From assembly GCA_022829145.1 (NCBI GenBank), contig CM040741.1, forward strand, positions 39,106,534-39,170,533: a DNA stretch of 64,000 nucleotides, read 5' to 3'. Source of the stretch: Albula goreensis. Taxonomy: Eukaryota; Chordata; Actinopteri; Albuliformes; Albulidae. The notes under the pieces are model-generated. The model worked only from the letters and a program-made list of their open reading frames with translations. It made no database searches and was not told where the DNA came from. The position numbers and the translations under genes are program-made. Positions 51,961 to 63,462 of the stretch are shown here, piece by piece (the first letter of the stretch is position 1; each line of letters opens with the position of its first letter).

Positions 51961-52370
51961 TAATTAAATAAATTATATGTTTAAATTACCTGAGATAAAG
52001 CAAAAATCCTGCATTTTTTAGTTTGGTACAAGGCAGAGGTGTTTCTGTTATCTTAATTTTATGAAACATATTATGGACCTGAAAAAAATGATTTAATCCA
52101 ATCTGTTGTTAATAGTTCATATTTGAGACAAGCATATAAAACATATAAGACATTAACTTGTGGCTTCCTGAGCCAGTTTTGTCTCGAGAAGTAATACGGG
52201 AAGGTTAAACAAAACATCAGATGAACAAGGTGTAAAAATAGGCAAAAATAGGCTGGCTCATATGCAGAATAAAAAAAAAATTCTTTTTCCTCAATAATTT
52301 ATAATAATTGGAAAGAAAAAGAAGAATTCAGACTGCAACTCCATTTGCATTATTTAATCAAAACACAGTT
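51961..52370. other. Non-coding stretch, possibly the 3' part of the hammerhead-associated repeat
   Basis: AT-rich. At about 52320-52370, read on the minus strand, GATTAAATAATGCAAATGG followed by AGTTGCAGTCTG resembles the sequence that follows hammerhead-like motifs in vertebrate retroelement copies. Boundaries are not visible. Confidence 0.3.
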
Positions 52371-52403
52371 GACGTTTTTTGGAGCAACGCTCCTTCATCA
52401 GAG
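52371..52403 (-). ncRNA. Hammerhead-ribozyme-like core, degraded
   Basis: On the minus strand the order is CTGATGA (52401-52395), AA, a perfect stem GGAGC-GTT-GCTCC (52393-52381), then AAAAAACGTC. A hammerhead core is CUGAUGA, stem II, GAAA. Here the first two parts are intact and GAAA is replaced by an A-run, so a catalytic G appears lost. Stem III and the cleavage triplet are not recognisable. Hammerhead motifs of this compact form are known from Penelope-like retroelements, so this may be a remnant of one. No reverse transcriptase was seen nearby. Confidence 0.4.
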
Positions 52404-52454
52404 TATAAACACAGTGACAATGATAGTATTGCATATTCAGACAATACTGTGATG

Positions 52455-52481
52455 GTATATTAATATACAATATTAATATAC
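52455..52481. repeat. Perfect AT-rich inverted repeat (12-bp arms)
   Basis: GTATATTAATAT (52455-52466), loop ACA, ATATTAATATAC (52470-52481). The arms are perfectly complementary. It lies 52 bp beyond the hammerhead-like motif, upstream of it in the minus-strand sense. Confidence 0.85.
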
Positions 52482-53845
52482 TGTGTATTGTATATTAAGA
52501 CTTCATTAACTCTCAGTGGATACACCTGTGTATAAGACTCGCAAGAATGTATGTTCATGCTGCAGAGCCTTCATAGTCATGCAATAGAAACAGCTGTGCA
52601 TTATAACCAAATAAAGACAGACAAACAATGCAAACCACAATTTCAGTAGAGAACACAAAAAAGCATAACTTACTACAATATATAATCTACAGCCTCACAT
52701 CATCCCACCTTTCTTCACCACTACAGTGCTTAAAAACAGCTATCAAGTGCAGTAGATTCACAAACAGTGTTGTCACAAAGACGTTTTTGAATTACATGGT
52801 TAAGAATTCAAATTGTTATGTTACTGCATATAATGTTACTACATATAAGAACAAACAGCACAATCCATAGAGTATGAGTTCAGAGCCCATAATATTTAGT
52901 TAACATGGCTACAGCACCCCTTTTTCCTTATTTTTTCTTGTAAAATAAAATTATTAGACTTCTGTTTTGTGCGCTGGTACCCTCTATTTAAAATTTATAA
53001 TCATATTTTATTTCATTTTGCAACAAAATCAACCATCCCCCCTCACCCCCCTCTCATGTCACGCAAGGTAGTCCAGACCATACTGTGAATATGCTTCCCT
53101 CCAAAACAGTACAGAAAAGGCGTAAACAACTTGCACAGACAGGTGAATTGTTTCACAGACAAGGGCAAAGAGGACCCAGTCTTCCTTCACTAACAGCTTA
53201 CACCATTACACAGCTAATTACTGGAGAATGGAGACACCTAAGGAGCAGAGCTGGGATATTGGCACTTAATACAAGAGGTTGTGTACAGCCCGTGACAAAT
53301 TTTAAAGTTTATAACTTGGTGATTATTTTATTGGTGCCATTATTCCCCCATTATACTTCTTTAGCAGGTGCAAGTCCTCTTCATCCCAAATTGAAAATTG
53401 CACAAAGAGATAATGTCACGCTAATGTCGGTATGTCACTGTAGTGTGATTTTGAAAATTAACACAAAATTGACATTTGTCATTTAAATCAAACTACTTCA
53501 TTTCCTTCTCCATCCACCAATAAAGACTGGTTTTATGTCCTATCATGGTCGTAAAAGTGTTTGATGTTTATGATAAAACAGGTAGGTCTATTCCTTGTGT
53601 TTGATTGGTTATGTCATGTTCAACACTGGGAGAAATGTGCACCGGGAGAAATGGAGAATTGTGTAAGATAGTAACAAATTCTCAAACATCACTAGTAGTG
53701 GTGACCACGACATTAAGAATACATGCACCTGACTGTTGTCCACAAGGACAGTATGTGACATAAGTGGTTGTGAAGACAGAACTGAGATCAGAGTTAAAAT
53801 CCTGCCTTGAAAGAGAAGATGACTGTGGTATATGTTTAAAGGTAG
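52482..53845. other. Non-coding stretch with the longest open frame of the window
   Basis: A 133-codon frame at 53085-53486 (plus strand) starts with a basic stretch (KTVQKRRKQLAQTGE) and shows no domain I recognise. It ends in AT-rich sequence without conserved context, and no splice or promoter evidence supports it. I regard it as chance or part of an unrecognised repeat. Confidence 0.4.
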
Positions 53846-54957
53846 TGTTGGGAGTCGCCTAAGCTGGCCCCTGCTACCACACCATAGGTACAGTAATCCA
53901 CCACCCCACGGACAACCAGGAAATGAAGTCACAGTTAGCGGAACGTTATTTAATTAAAGCAAAGCAGTTCATGCAGACAACTCAGGCAGTTTGCTTCCCT
54001 CACACTCAGCCTTCTCATCCTCCACCTGGCGGCCCTCCCAACCGTCCTCCCCAGCGCCATGAGAGCGGAGCCCTGGGGTGAGACTTACCACACAGCACAC
54101 AAAACAAAACCCAGTAAATGTTCCCCCCATGCCCACACACACACCACACTGTGCCCACATGACTCTCACCTGGGACCACGTGTAGCATATGCGAGGACCT
54201 TCCTTGGTTGCCCAGGGAGCCCACACAAGTACCACTCACACAAGGCAAGACAGGTGCGCCAACCCTCCTCTGCGCCACAAAAAAACCAAAACCACAACAA
54301 AAACCAGGACAGACCAGCGCTCGTCGTTCTCTAGGCTGTCGCCTCCAGATGCCTTTCACCACCCAACATCTTCTCTGGCTGGGGTAGGCACCTCTAGGAA
54401 GAGCCAGAGAGTATCACCACTATAGTCTGGCTGGACAGAATAAAACATGGATGAGACGGTGGAGCTGAGCTCCACACGCACAGCTTGTTCAATTGGGTTA
54501 CATCCCTTAATGAAAGGGGGCTGTGCCCCACCGCGCTTTTCGCCTAACCTGGGGCACTGCTGCCCTCTATTCCACCGTCTAATCCTCTTCACCTCTCCAG
54601 CTGGCCCTGCCTCCAGATCTCAGCGGTGTCCTCTCATTTGCGGCGGTGGTCCAGCAGCACTCCACCTGAAACACACAAGGACACGCAAACACACAAACAC
54701 ACAAACACAATAAAAAGAATCCCATCAGTGCACCCTTCCCCCGAACAAAAAACAATATAACAGAGAATAACCAAACCAAAAGATACCGATAACAAAACAA
54801 AACCAAAATAAATTTCAAGGAGGACAATGCTGCTCCAACCCAAAGAAAAGTAATAAAATGAATCAAATAAGCTGAACCAAACCAAAACAAAACCAAATCA
54901 AACCAAAGAAAAAGAAACTGAAATGTTTAAAAACAAAGCCGTGTCTTGGGCCGCACA
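53846..54957 (-). mobile_element. Probable LTR-like repeat block, about 1.1 kb
   Basis: Sharply different from its flanks: GC-richer, C/A-rich on the plus strand, with CCAAAACCAAA phrases at one side. It can be framed by TGTTGGGAG (53846) and CCGCACA (54957), a TG...CA pair. On the minus strand an ATTAAA signal (53954-53949) lies about 100 bp before the end, as a polyadenylation site would in an LTR. The flanking pentamers (GGTAG, ACTTA) do not match, so a target duplication is absent and the boundaries are uncertain. Overlapping open frames (up to 115 codons) have no domains. It could be another repeat type. Confidence 0.4.
54662..54712 (+). repeat. (ACACACAA)n-like simple repeat
   Basis: Impure CA-rich tract with repeated AAACACAC units, inside the LTR-like block. 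Confidence 0.75.
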
Positions 54958-54988
54958 ACTTAACTTAAAATTATATTGGCATGTGCAA

Positions 54989-56480
54989 CCCCTGGCAAAA
55001 ATTATGGAATCACCACACTCAGGGGATGTTTACCATGCTTTTTTACATCGTAGTAAATCAAAAAAATCACAGATATGACACAAAACAATTTTTGTTTAAT
55101 AGCTGAACATTCTGAAACATACCTCAAACAAATGAAATTATTTTAATTAATGGCGTATTTTTTTTCCACATTGAGTTGAGGAAAAAATATGGAATCACTC
55201 AATATTGAGCAAATAATTATGGAAACACCTTGTAATTTGCATTTCTAAAACAAATACCAGCACAAGTCTAAAAATGCAAATTAGTCTGCAGTTAAAACAG
55301 AGTGCTTGCTGACGTTAATGAGCTGTTGGCTAATTGAGAGGAAACATGGCCCCAACAAGACAGTTGACAATTGAAACAATGGAAAGGATGATAAAACTCA
55401 TTCAAGAAGGAAATCCAACATGGAGTGTGGCAAAAGATGTTGGTTGCTCCCACTCAGCCGTGTCTAAAATTTGGTGCAAGTATAAACAAAATGGGAAGGT
55501 TGTAAAATGAAAGCATACGGGTAGACCACGGAACACATCAAAGCGTCAGGATAGAAAACTCAAAGCAATATGCCTTGAAAATAGAAAACGCACAACAAAA
55601 CAAATGAAAAACAAATGGGTAGAAACAGGAGTCAATTTTTGTGACAGAACTGTAAGAAATTGGCTGAATGAAATAGGATTTACATACAGAAAAGCCAAAC
55701 GAAAACCAGCACTAACACCTAAACAGAAGAAAACAAGGTGACAGTGGGCTAAAGAGAAGCAATCATGGAGTGCGGATGATTGGATGAAAGTGATATTCAG
55801 TGATAAATCACGAATCTGCACTGGCCAAGAAGATGATGCCGGAACTTTTGCCCGGTGCCGTTCTAATGAAACCGATAAAGACGACTGCCTGAAAAAACGA
55901 TCAAATTTCCCCACTCATTTCTGAGAGGGGTTTGTATGTCAGTTAAAGGACCAGGGGAGATGGCAGTCATTACCTCAACAGTCAATGCACAGGTGTACTT
56001 TGAAATTTTGGACACTTTTCTCAGTCCATCAATAGATAAAAGGTTTGGTGATTTTTCAGGATGATAATGCATCTTGCCACAGAGCAAAGAGTGTTAAAAA
56101 AAAAATTTCCGGAAAGGCATACCAACTCAATGACATGGCCAGCAAACAGTCTGAATTTATGGTGGAAATTAAAAAAAATGGTCCATGACAAGGCTCCATC
56201 CTACAAAGCTGGTCTGTCAACCACTATTTGAGAAGTTGGAACCAGCTTGATGGAGAATATTATTTTTCATGAGTGAAGTCCATGCCTCAAAAAATTCAGA
56301 CAATCATTAGAGCCTGAGGAGGAGCAACAAAGTACTAATTGTGATTTTTTTTGTTGATGATTCCATAATTATTTCGTTAACATTGAGCAACTCCATATTT
56401 TTTCCTCTACTTGATCTGGGTAAAAATATGCCATTAATTACAATAATTTAATTTAATTTGTTTGAGGCAAGTTTCACAAA
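54989..56480 (+). mobile_element. Tc1-like transposon of IR/DR type, 3' end truncated
   Basis: The left terminal repeat holds two direct repeats: the outer GGCAAAAATTATGGAATCA at 54994-55012 and the inner copy GCAAATAATTATGGAAACA at 55209-55227. This IR/DR layout is typical of one branch of Tc1-like elements. The right side carries the inverted inner repeat (56356-56379) and an inverted copy of 55110-55230 that continues to about 56480. The outer right repeat and right tip are missing, so the element could not be cut out normally. A broken transposase lies between. The left edge is 32 bp from the end of the LTR-like block; the exact left TA could not be fixed. Confidence 0.85.
55346..56345 (+). 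pseudogene. Tc1-like transposase, inactivated
   Basis: ATG at 55346 begins MAPTRQLTIETMERMIKLI, followed by the paired-type helix-turn-helix (SVAKDVGCSHSAVSKIW), a GRPR linker near residue 60, a second DNA-binding part, and the DDE domain. VIFSDKS carries the first catalytic Asp (about residue 153) and IFQDDNASCH the second. In-frame stops occur at codons 55, 132, 193 and 230. A frameshift lies in an A-run near 56098. The block that should hold the third catalytic residue reads WPANSLNLWWKL and lacks about eight residues compared with family members, so that residue is deleted. Full-length relatives have about 340 residues. Not functional. Confidence 0.9.
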
Positions 56481-58939
56481 GCAAGGGGATGTACTGACTT
56501 TGGTTTGAAAATCACAGTACAATGGCAAGCTACAGAGCTGTATGGTGTTGCAATGTTGACAGTACAATGTGAATTGCTATGCTTAGATGTCTTTTATAGA
56601 AGGTTATAAGGTAACAGGTGTGACTGTAAATTTTGCAGGAACACAGTTTGGGGACAGGAATCTGAGACATCAGAATTACGCAAATAATTGTTTTAACATC
56701 ACGTTGCACCAGAGATCTACGTTAAAGGTGAAGGCTTGCATCTCTATCTTCTGGAAACTATGGGCAACAAAAGAGAAAAAACTGGTTTAAAAGGAAGCAG
56801 AAGCATGTCTAATGAAACATGACAGCATGAAGAAACCAAACATAGAGAAATGAAGGAGGATTTGAAAATAATGGAAATACTTAAGTACACTGCGTGGACT
56901 TCATTTTCCCTTATATATATATATCCCTTAAAATCACAAGGGCAGTGATTACTACTTAAAACAATACATATTTCTGATGAAAACTTAGGTCAATTACCAC
57001 TAGTCTATGCATTTTCCATCTTTGCATTTTGGCTTCAAAATGCATTGCTGCCAATGGCACCACCCAAGCAAAGACACTTGGGAATTGCTACCAGGAAATG
57101 CCTCTGTAGATTCACTAATGTGTGCACTTATGTTCTGCTTTCCTTTAATACATGTTTCAGATAAATGTATTTTATTTTTTTGATGCCTGTTTAAGTGACA
57201 AGGTAATGTTGCTTTAAGAGAGCATGCTTTGTAGCCGGTTTGATTTTTAAGTGTAAACAAGCTGTAACATTGACTGTTTTATGTCTGTTAGCATTATATT
57301 AGCAACGGAGCCACATGACTTTCTAATCATGTTCTACTTTCTTCTTTCAGAATTTACATAAAAACTTTAGTTTGATTTTAATAAAAACTTAAACTTAATG
57401 CAGTCTGCCCCAGTTTTAACTGGAAATTCTTGATCATACACAGGCCTATTGACTATTGTTAGCCAGCTAACGTTAACTAGGTTAATTTTCACAGGAGGTA
57501 TCTAGTGTTATTGGCTAGGCAACTAATTCAGCCATTATGATGAGTCTTACTTTTAGAACGAGGTTGTACAGCAAAATGTCAACTGCCAGTCGTGGAAGTA
57601 CTGCATAGTGTTGTGGTGTGCTATACAGAGCAGCTGTGTGCTGGTAGGCAGAGTTAGAATATAGCATTAGCCCAAAAGTTCAGCAATTTTCACAAAGTGC
57701 AAATAGACACTCCACATTTTAATTCCCATATACTTTTCTCCAGTTTTGTTACTAATGTGGTTTTATTGGTCCATATAGCAAGGAGCCATTCCAGGAGTGT
57801 CCTGGAAATAAGAGAGCTTGTAGTATAATAGGGACAATGAATGTTTTGTAAATCACACTGCAGGGGATAGGTTTAAAAATCACATTGGAAATGTGAACTG
57901 GTAGAACTTAAAATTTAGCAGTACTCTGCCAGCTCATTGTTTTGCTCATTTTTGGTTTGGTGTTCAATATTTTATTCATACAAATTAGTTCTCCCATAAA
58001 AACGTCCTCAGCTTTGAATTAGGTTTACCCAAATGACCTGGAGGCCAGTTCTATTACGGATCTAATGAAATATATTTGAAGGAGAGGCTTGAATTTCACT
58101 GTAGAAATGCATTTCTTTAGGAAGGCTTGCATAACAAACCACCTATTCATGGTAACCTTGAACCTTTTGTAATGAGAATGAATGTGTTCACTAGATATTT
58201 TAGTAAAAGTGTTTATGCCAAAGTATATTTTCTGCCTGTTAATATCTATGATAAGTGACAACCCCACCTACAACCCCCTACATAAACAATATTTAATTTG
58301 ACTGCTTGATTTCATATTAAACCATGAGATATGTTACATTTTCCAAAGCTGGTTCATCATTTTTATTCAGACATAATTGTGAGGTTCAGTTCAATCTTTT
58401 AACATCGTGCTTCATTTCAAATTGGACCAGGATGCAGCAATTCATTCAGTTTATGCTTTTTGCATATCTATTTTCTTTACATGAGTGTACCATCAGTTCA
58501 GCCATTTAGCTTTCTTCAGCCTTTTTGCTTTTTTCAAGTTTTTTGATGCACTCAACAAATTTCCTCCAAAAATAGTTGTAAGATTGTTGGAATTAGAAAA
58601 TTGTCCAAGAGAATAGTCAGCATACCCCTTATCAATGGCATCTATTTTAAGTCCCTTTTCCCCTGTCTCATTTGTGAATTGGGTATGGCTACCATTTGGA
58701 TTTGGCCAAGAGAGAAGGAAATGCAAGGAAAAGAGTCAGGTCAGGTAGGCACGGGAGGTGTTTTCAAATTTCTCTCGGGCTTGACGTTCGCTGCAAACGC
58801 TTCAGGTTGCTGGATTATGAAAGCAGAAAACCATATTATGCAAAATAGATAAACACATTGCTTTAGAGCGGGTTCTTTGGATCTCTGCTGTGTTCAGTTC
58901 AAAGGCAAAATAATCTGTGGGCAAACTCACTCATCAGTG
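56481..58939. other. Non-coding stretch, nothing recognised
   Basis: AT-rich single-copy-looking DNA with small (TA)n at 56914-56925. Open frames of 60-87 codons have no recognised features. The patch at 58720-58830 is less AT-rich but shows no gene signature. Confidence 0.5.
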
Positions 58940-59124
58940 GACTGATTTTTTTAGTTTTTTCTCTTCCTTTCTTTGTGTATGTATTTTAATGGTTGTATTG
59001 TTGTTATGGATGTATTGTTTGTTGCCTCTTGGCCAGGTCACCCTTGCAAAAGAGATATTTATCTCAATGGGACTTTCCCGGTAAAGTAAAGGGTAAATAA
59101 AATAAATAAATAAAATAAATCAGA
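58940..59124 (+). mobile_element. LINE 3' tail (L2-like), 5'-truncated
   Basis: CTTGGCCAGGTCACCC (59028-59043), then AAAGAGATATTTATCTCAAT (59049-59068) and a GGGTAAATAAAATAAATAAA tail, reproduce a 3' end found in many fish non-LTR retrotransposons, including the small hairpin GAGATATTTATCTC. The AAATAA-rich tail marks the 3' terminus. The body upstream is short and the 5' boundary is a guess. No reverse transcriptase remains. I assign it to L2 by memory of similar tails; another LINE clade is possible. Confidence 0.65.
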
Positions 59125-59257
59125 GCAGGGGTGTGTCATCACAAACAATAAAACTTGACTCTCTCTGCAGCCGCTATACTCAGCCTGACACTGTCAAACC
59201 AAAACAAACTTACAGAAGTACCAGAGTAGCATTATTTCTGTCATCTTTTTCCTCTAC
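59125..59257. other. Short spacer, nothing recognised
   Basis: CAGAGCAGGGGTGTG at its start resembles a hAT end only superficially. Confidence 0.4.
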
Positions 59258-59340
59258 AGCAGTGGTTCTTGCGAGGCTCGTCACAAGAAGGCCTCAGGTG
59301 GGTCTCGACACATGGCAAATAGTGACTTTTCATTGACCGA
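59258..59340 (+). mobile_element. Possible hAT left-end fragment
   Basis: CAGTGGTTCTTGCGAGGCTC followed by GGTGGGTCTCGACACATGG resembles the left terminus of CAGTGGTTC-type hAT elements, whose next part is a 'gggtcgcgac' phrase. No transposase or matching right end with an 8-bp duplication can be tied to it. Confidence 0.35.
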
Positions 59341-62300
59341 TCAAATTATGAAACACTACGCTTGGCGCAAGTGCAGGTGTAATTTCAGTATAGATTCATT
59401 TTGGCACAGCTATACTTAAATAGCATTTTATATCCATGCTTGACACATGCTAAGCTAAGTAAGTATTGGGGTCATAGAATGTGGTCATTAAGTGGATCCT
59501 GGAAGCACTACTCTATAGTGATCACTGTATGATCCCTGTCCTCACTTGAAAAATGTATGTTCTCACTCTCCAAACAGTCAAATCTAAATCACTGCTGCTT
59601 TCAACTCCTTTGGTGAAAGGAATTCAGTTCTAATTGCTTAATATATTCTGTATGCCTCCTGCCCAGGGTAGCTGGTGGGTGATGCTTAAAGCGGTGGTAT
59701 AAGGGTGAAGAGCGACTAGGTGTACTTTAATCTGAGCAAAATGGTGGGTATTAATCATTTAATTTAGCATGGATTTAAGGCATTTTTGAATTTGCAGGTT
59801 AGCAGACAAAGGGCTCTATTTTAATTTCGGCCCAGAACGGTGGTATTCCGAACAATTTGCTACTTTAATGCCCACATTTTGAATTTAAGCTTCAACTCAA
59901 TATACTGCAGAGAGCATGCAAGCTAACATGAAATCACAGCACTGGAATGACATCGGCACCATTGCAGCTTCAAAGTAACATATTGTTGTTTAAATCTTAC
60001 AATATTTGAGTCATGAGACATCAAGTCTTTAATGCTTTTCTGTACTTGTAAGTTATGCTTTTTCTATTAGCTGTTATAATTGAAATGCATGCTCTATGTT
60101 TGATAACATTTTATGTCTATGAGTCTGGTGACATTTTGCTTCGTTTGCCAGGGTGTGCAGATTGTAGGTATTCATGTACAGTATGTGTAGCTTTTTCTGG
60201 TCCATGGGACCTTTTATTAATGTGGTCTCCATTGGCACTTTGTATTGGTGTATAAGGCCTTTGGCCATTCTCCCACTGAGTTGAAGGTGATTCACGAGCT
60301 TGCTTACTGCTAATATAGTTAGCAAGGCTACTTTCAACCCCAGACCCGATCTGATTTTTTAGGTCCACCTCTACAATACATACATACATACGTACATGCA
60401 CACACTCCCACACACACATACACACACTCCCACACACAAATAAAGCTTCATTTTATATCCTTTAAAACAACAACTTTCTGAAACCAAGGCTCTTAATATA
60501 ATACCCACTCAGTTCCTTTGCTTTTTTCGCTGTTAAGAAGAAACTTTTTTTTTCTGAACAGAAGGTCTTTTTCTGAGCAGAGCGAAGGAGTGAAGGATCC
60601 TGATAATCACGTTAACTGAAGGTCATCAAGCTCTTAACACAGCAGTTTTGATAGGCTAAGAGACAGCACACATTCATCATTCCTCCCTTATAATCCTGTC
60701 TATTCAAGATTTAGAGACACACATCTCATGCTAGAAGCCCTTATTTAAGATATAAAGTGTCCATGCTGCTTTTTTGTGTTTCCAAAGCTGGCACATAAAA
60801 TGTGGTTTTAAAATTCACACAAATAAAATTGTATCTTAAATAAAATTAACATTTTGTTAAAATTTAACATGTAATTTTTTAAACTGATAGCTTTATAACA
60901 GGGTTTAAATAATAATAGTATTTATTTCTGCATTGTAACACAAGCCACACAAGTCTTACTGAGCTTTACCCAAAACAAGTTAGCACGTAAAATTTATTAA
61001 TGTATAACAGCATGATAACAGAACTGCATGCCGTCATCTGGAAGTTCTGTAAAAGTACAGAACAGCCGTGGGTAGGGGCAGACTGTAGCATTTCGGAAGA
61101 GTTGTCCAGAAGAGTTGATGCACTTTTGGGGCACCAGTTTCTTCAGAAAAAAAAAACAAAATTAAAGCTGACAACCTACTAGCAAATCACATCAGCCCTC
61201 TATGTGTAATTGGCCTGCCCGATTTCATTATGGGCGGGTGCTGGCCAATTATGGGGCCAGTTGTATTGGACCATAGTGGTTTGACCCAAAATGGAGAGAC
61301 ATGATAAAAAGAAAACAAATGAAGGTGCAGAAAAACAAAGAGATAAGAAAGAAAACAGACTTGAGGGTGATGCAGCTTTGTATGTAGAATTGATACAGTC
61401 CATTGCCAACACCAACGATAAAGCTAACAACGATAGTCTTCTTCACAAATGTGTGTGCTCTTTATATATTGAGTATTATTCAGTTATCATGGAAACCTGT
61501 AAGTGCGCCTGCTGGTGCCAACTCTAATCTGAATATGAACGTGGACGTACATGTCCTTTGCATAGTCCCTTTGTCAATTTAAATTTTATATATTCAGTTC
61601 TAAATTGATTTGCTGCTTACACCGGCCATGCCAGTAATAACAGGCTAGTTGTTAACACAGCTCGGGAGCAGCTGCTGTGCCGAGAAATTTGTAAAAATCA
61701 ATTTAGGAAAACGCCTCTTAGGTTAGCGAGCCTAAGACTTGTTCGTTCTCGGGTGAGAGAACTACATACAGTACACAATGATATACACTGAAGTGGAGGC
61801 AACAGAGGAAATTAATTTCATAAAAATTGAAAATAATAAATAACTAAAGTTGTGGCAGACCACAATGGCATGCTTGAGTTGTACTGACATATGTACTGTA
61901 TGAAAAGCAGGGGAAACATGGCTGCCAAAAAACACAAACAAAAAATGGTAGGGGCCACGTAGACTGGTTTTTTCACCTGCTCTGTTGGCTGTGCCAAGAA
62001 ACAGAATGTTTAAATGGAACAGCGTTCTCCTTCATCCGATGTTGGCTAAAAAAACAATACAACCTATAAGTGACTGCTGAGAATAATTGGAAAACTGAAC
62101 TATTCTACCTGGAGGGAAGCAGTTTAATTAAAACAAAAACATCTTTGGTAAATATACTGACTAGCTCGGCACAAGGGGGATTCCATCTCCTCCTGGTGGT
62201 TGGTTTTGGTTATTTTATTTTCATTTTTTTTTCTTTTGTTGGTTGTAGCTTACCACCTGGTACCCAAACATAATTCAAGACACACTCACTTTAACCCCAA

Positions 62301-62645
62301 TACCTCCACAAAATGTTTGAGCAGGTAATAAGCTTACAAGCCACTTTTTGGATTGACCAATAGCAAAATCTTGTCACAGTGATGTCAGAGATCACGATCC
62401 GTGTCCTGGCATCCCCACTTCAAAACTCGTTACGGCACCCAATCTCCTGAATTGTCAGGGTTCAAGGACATTACACGCTCTTCCACTAAAAAACTGTATG
62501 GGTTTAATGGATTTTGTACACAATGAAGGAGTCAACAGTGAACATACATATGAAGGTCGTTGTATACTTTAAGAACAACTCAGGTACCTCAATAACACAA
62601 TTATGATTGTAAGGGAAATCAACATACACTGACATCCCACGGCAT
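59341..62645. other. Non-coding stretch with simple repeats and an inverted repeat
   Basis: Includes a CATA/CACA simple repeat at 60377-60440, an inverted repeat TAATTGGCC/GGCCAATTA at 61207-61251 and a small hairpin TCTTAGG/CCTAAGA at 61716-61737. A 106-codon minus-strand frame (60117-60437) starts within the simple repeat and is compositional. No gene recognised. Confidence 0.45.
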
Positions 62646-62662
62646 CAAGTTTGGGAACCACT
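62646..62662 (-). mobile_element. Orphan hAT right terminus
   Basis: AAGTTTGGGAACCACTG is the inverted form of the common hAT end CAGTGGTTCCCAAACTT. The DNA just before it does not show the rest of a terminus clearly, and its flank does not match the flank of the left-end candidate near 59.26 kb. It may be the remains of a separate insertion. Confidence 0.4.
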
Positions 62663-62938
62663 GAATGATAATAGATAAAAATTAGAACATCATTACTGTA
62701 GCCTGTTGTGTTTCTATGGAAGACATGGGAACTGAAGTTGTTTGAAACTCAGCAATATTCATAACATGAAATGTGACACACAAATACACCAATTTTGAAA
62801 GATGTACATACGTTGAATGGTTTTGTTACATTATTGTAGCCTTTCATGTTTCAACTTGCAGTTGTAAACCTTTTGAAAGTATAACCAACAATGAACCTTG
62901 ACCTTGGAATCTTTGTATAAAACCCTTTACATTCATTC
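62663..62938. other. Non-coding stretch, nothing recognised
   Basis: AT-rich spacer before the MITE; no feature. Confidence 0.5.
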
Positions 62939-63462
62939 ACTGGCTGCGTTCCAATACTTTTTCTCGTCTCCTCCTTTCCTTCCCTCCTTTCCTCCCCTCC
63001 TTTCCTACCCCGGAAATACGCCGGAAATATGTGGAGGAAAGGAGGGGAGGAAACGAGTGGAGGAAAGGAGGAAAGGAGGAGATGAATCGAATATTGGAAC
63101 AGCTAATCCGATTCGCCCGTCATCAAAGTCGACGTCGGCTATTGATGAAGTAATAATTTCGACTGAATCTGACGATACCAAAGCCAATCAAAATATTCAG
63201 TGGGATGGTCTTTTAATCTGACTGGTCGTGAGCACAATGATGTCACGGAGAAAGGTGAAAAGACTTCCGCGGTAGTATACATCGATGTATCCTCCGTTTG
63301 GAGGAAACGAAAAAGGAGGAAAGGAGGAAAGGAGGAGGCGAGATTGCACTTTGGAACAGTGGAGGAAAGGAGGACACATAATCAGCTTCCGGGGCACGGA
63401 GGAAAGGAGGGGAGGAAAGGAGGAAAGGAGGAGACGAAATTGAGTATTGGAACGCAGCCACT
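62939..63462. mobile_element. Harbinger-like MITE (518 bp) with purine-rich modular ends
   Basis: The element spans 62942-63459, flanked by ACT on both sides, a 3-bp target duplication as in PIF/Harbinger. Both ends start GGCTGCGTTCCAATACT. The ends remain inverted copies for about 75 bp, through TCGTCTCCTCCTTTCC and blocks of CTCCTTTCC up to CCCCGGAA. End-like modules (GGAGGAAAGGAGG followed by ATTGGAAC or TTTGGAAC) also occur inside at about 63057-63101 and 63301-63361. Open frames of up to 107 codons on both strands follow the low stop content of the repeats and encode nothing known. A hAT or other origin cannot be excluded, because Harbinger usually prefers TWA targets. Confidence 0.8.

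Noticed and set aside
53085..53486. 133-codon open frame as a gene
   Set aside because: No recognisable domain, no splice or promoter context, and it ends in AT-rich DNA; a frame of this length can occur by chance in 64 kb.
54015..54362. 115-codon Gly/Trp/Cys-rich frame
   Set aside because: Lies in the LTR-like block, overlaps several other frames on both strands, and has no domain.
59258..62662. A single 3.4-kb hAT element between the CAGTGGTTC start and the GAACCACTG end
   Set aside because: The flanking octamers (CTCTACAG and AATGATAA) do not match and no transposase was found between them, so they are listed as separate fragments.
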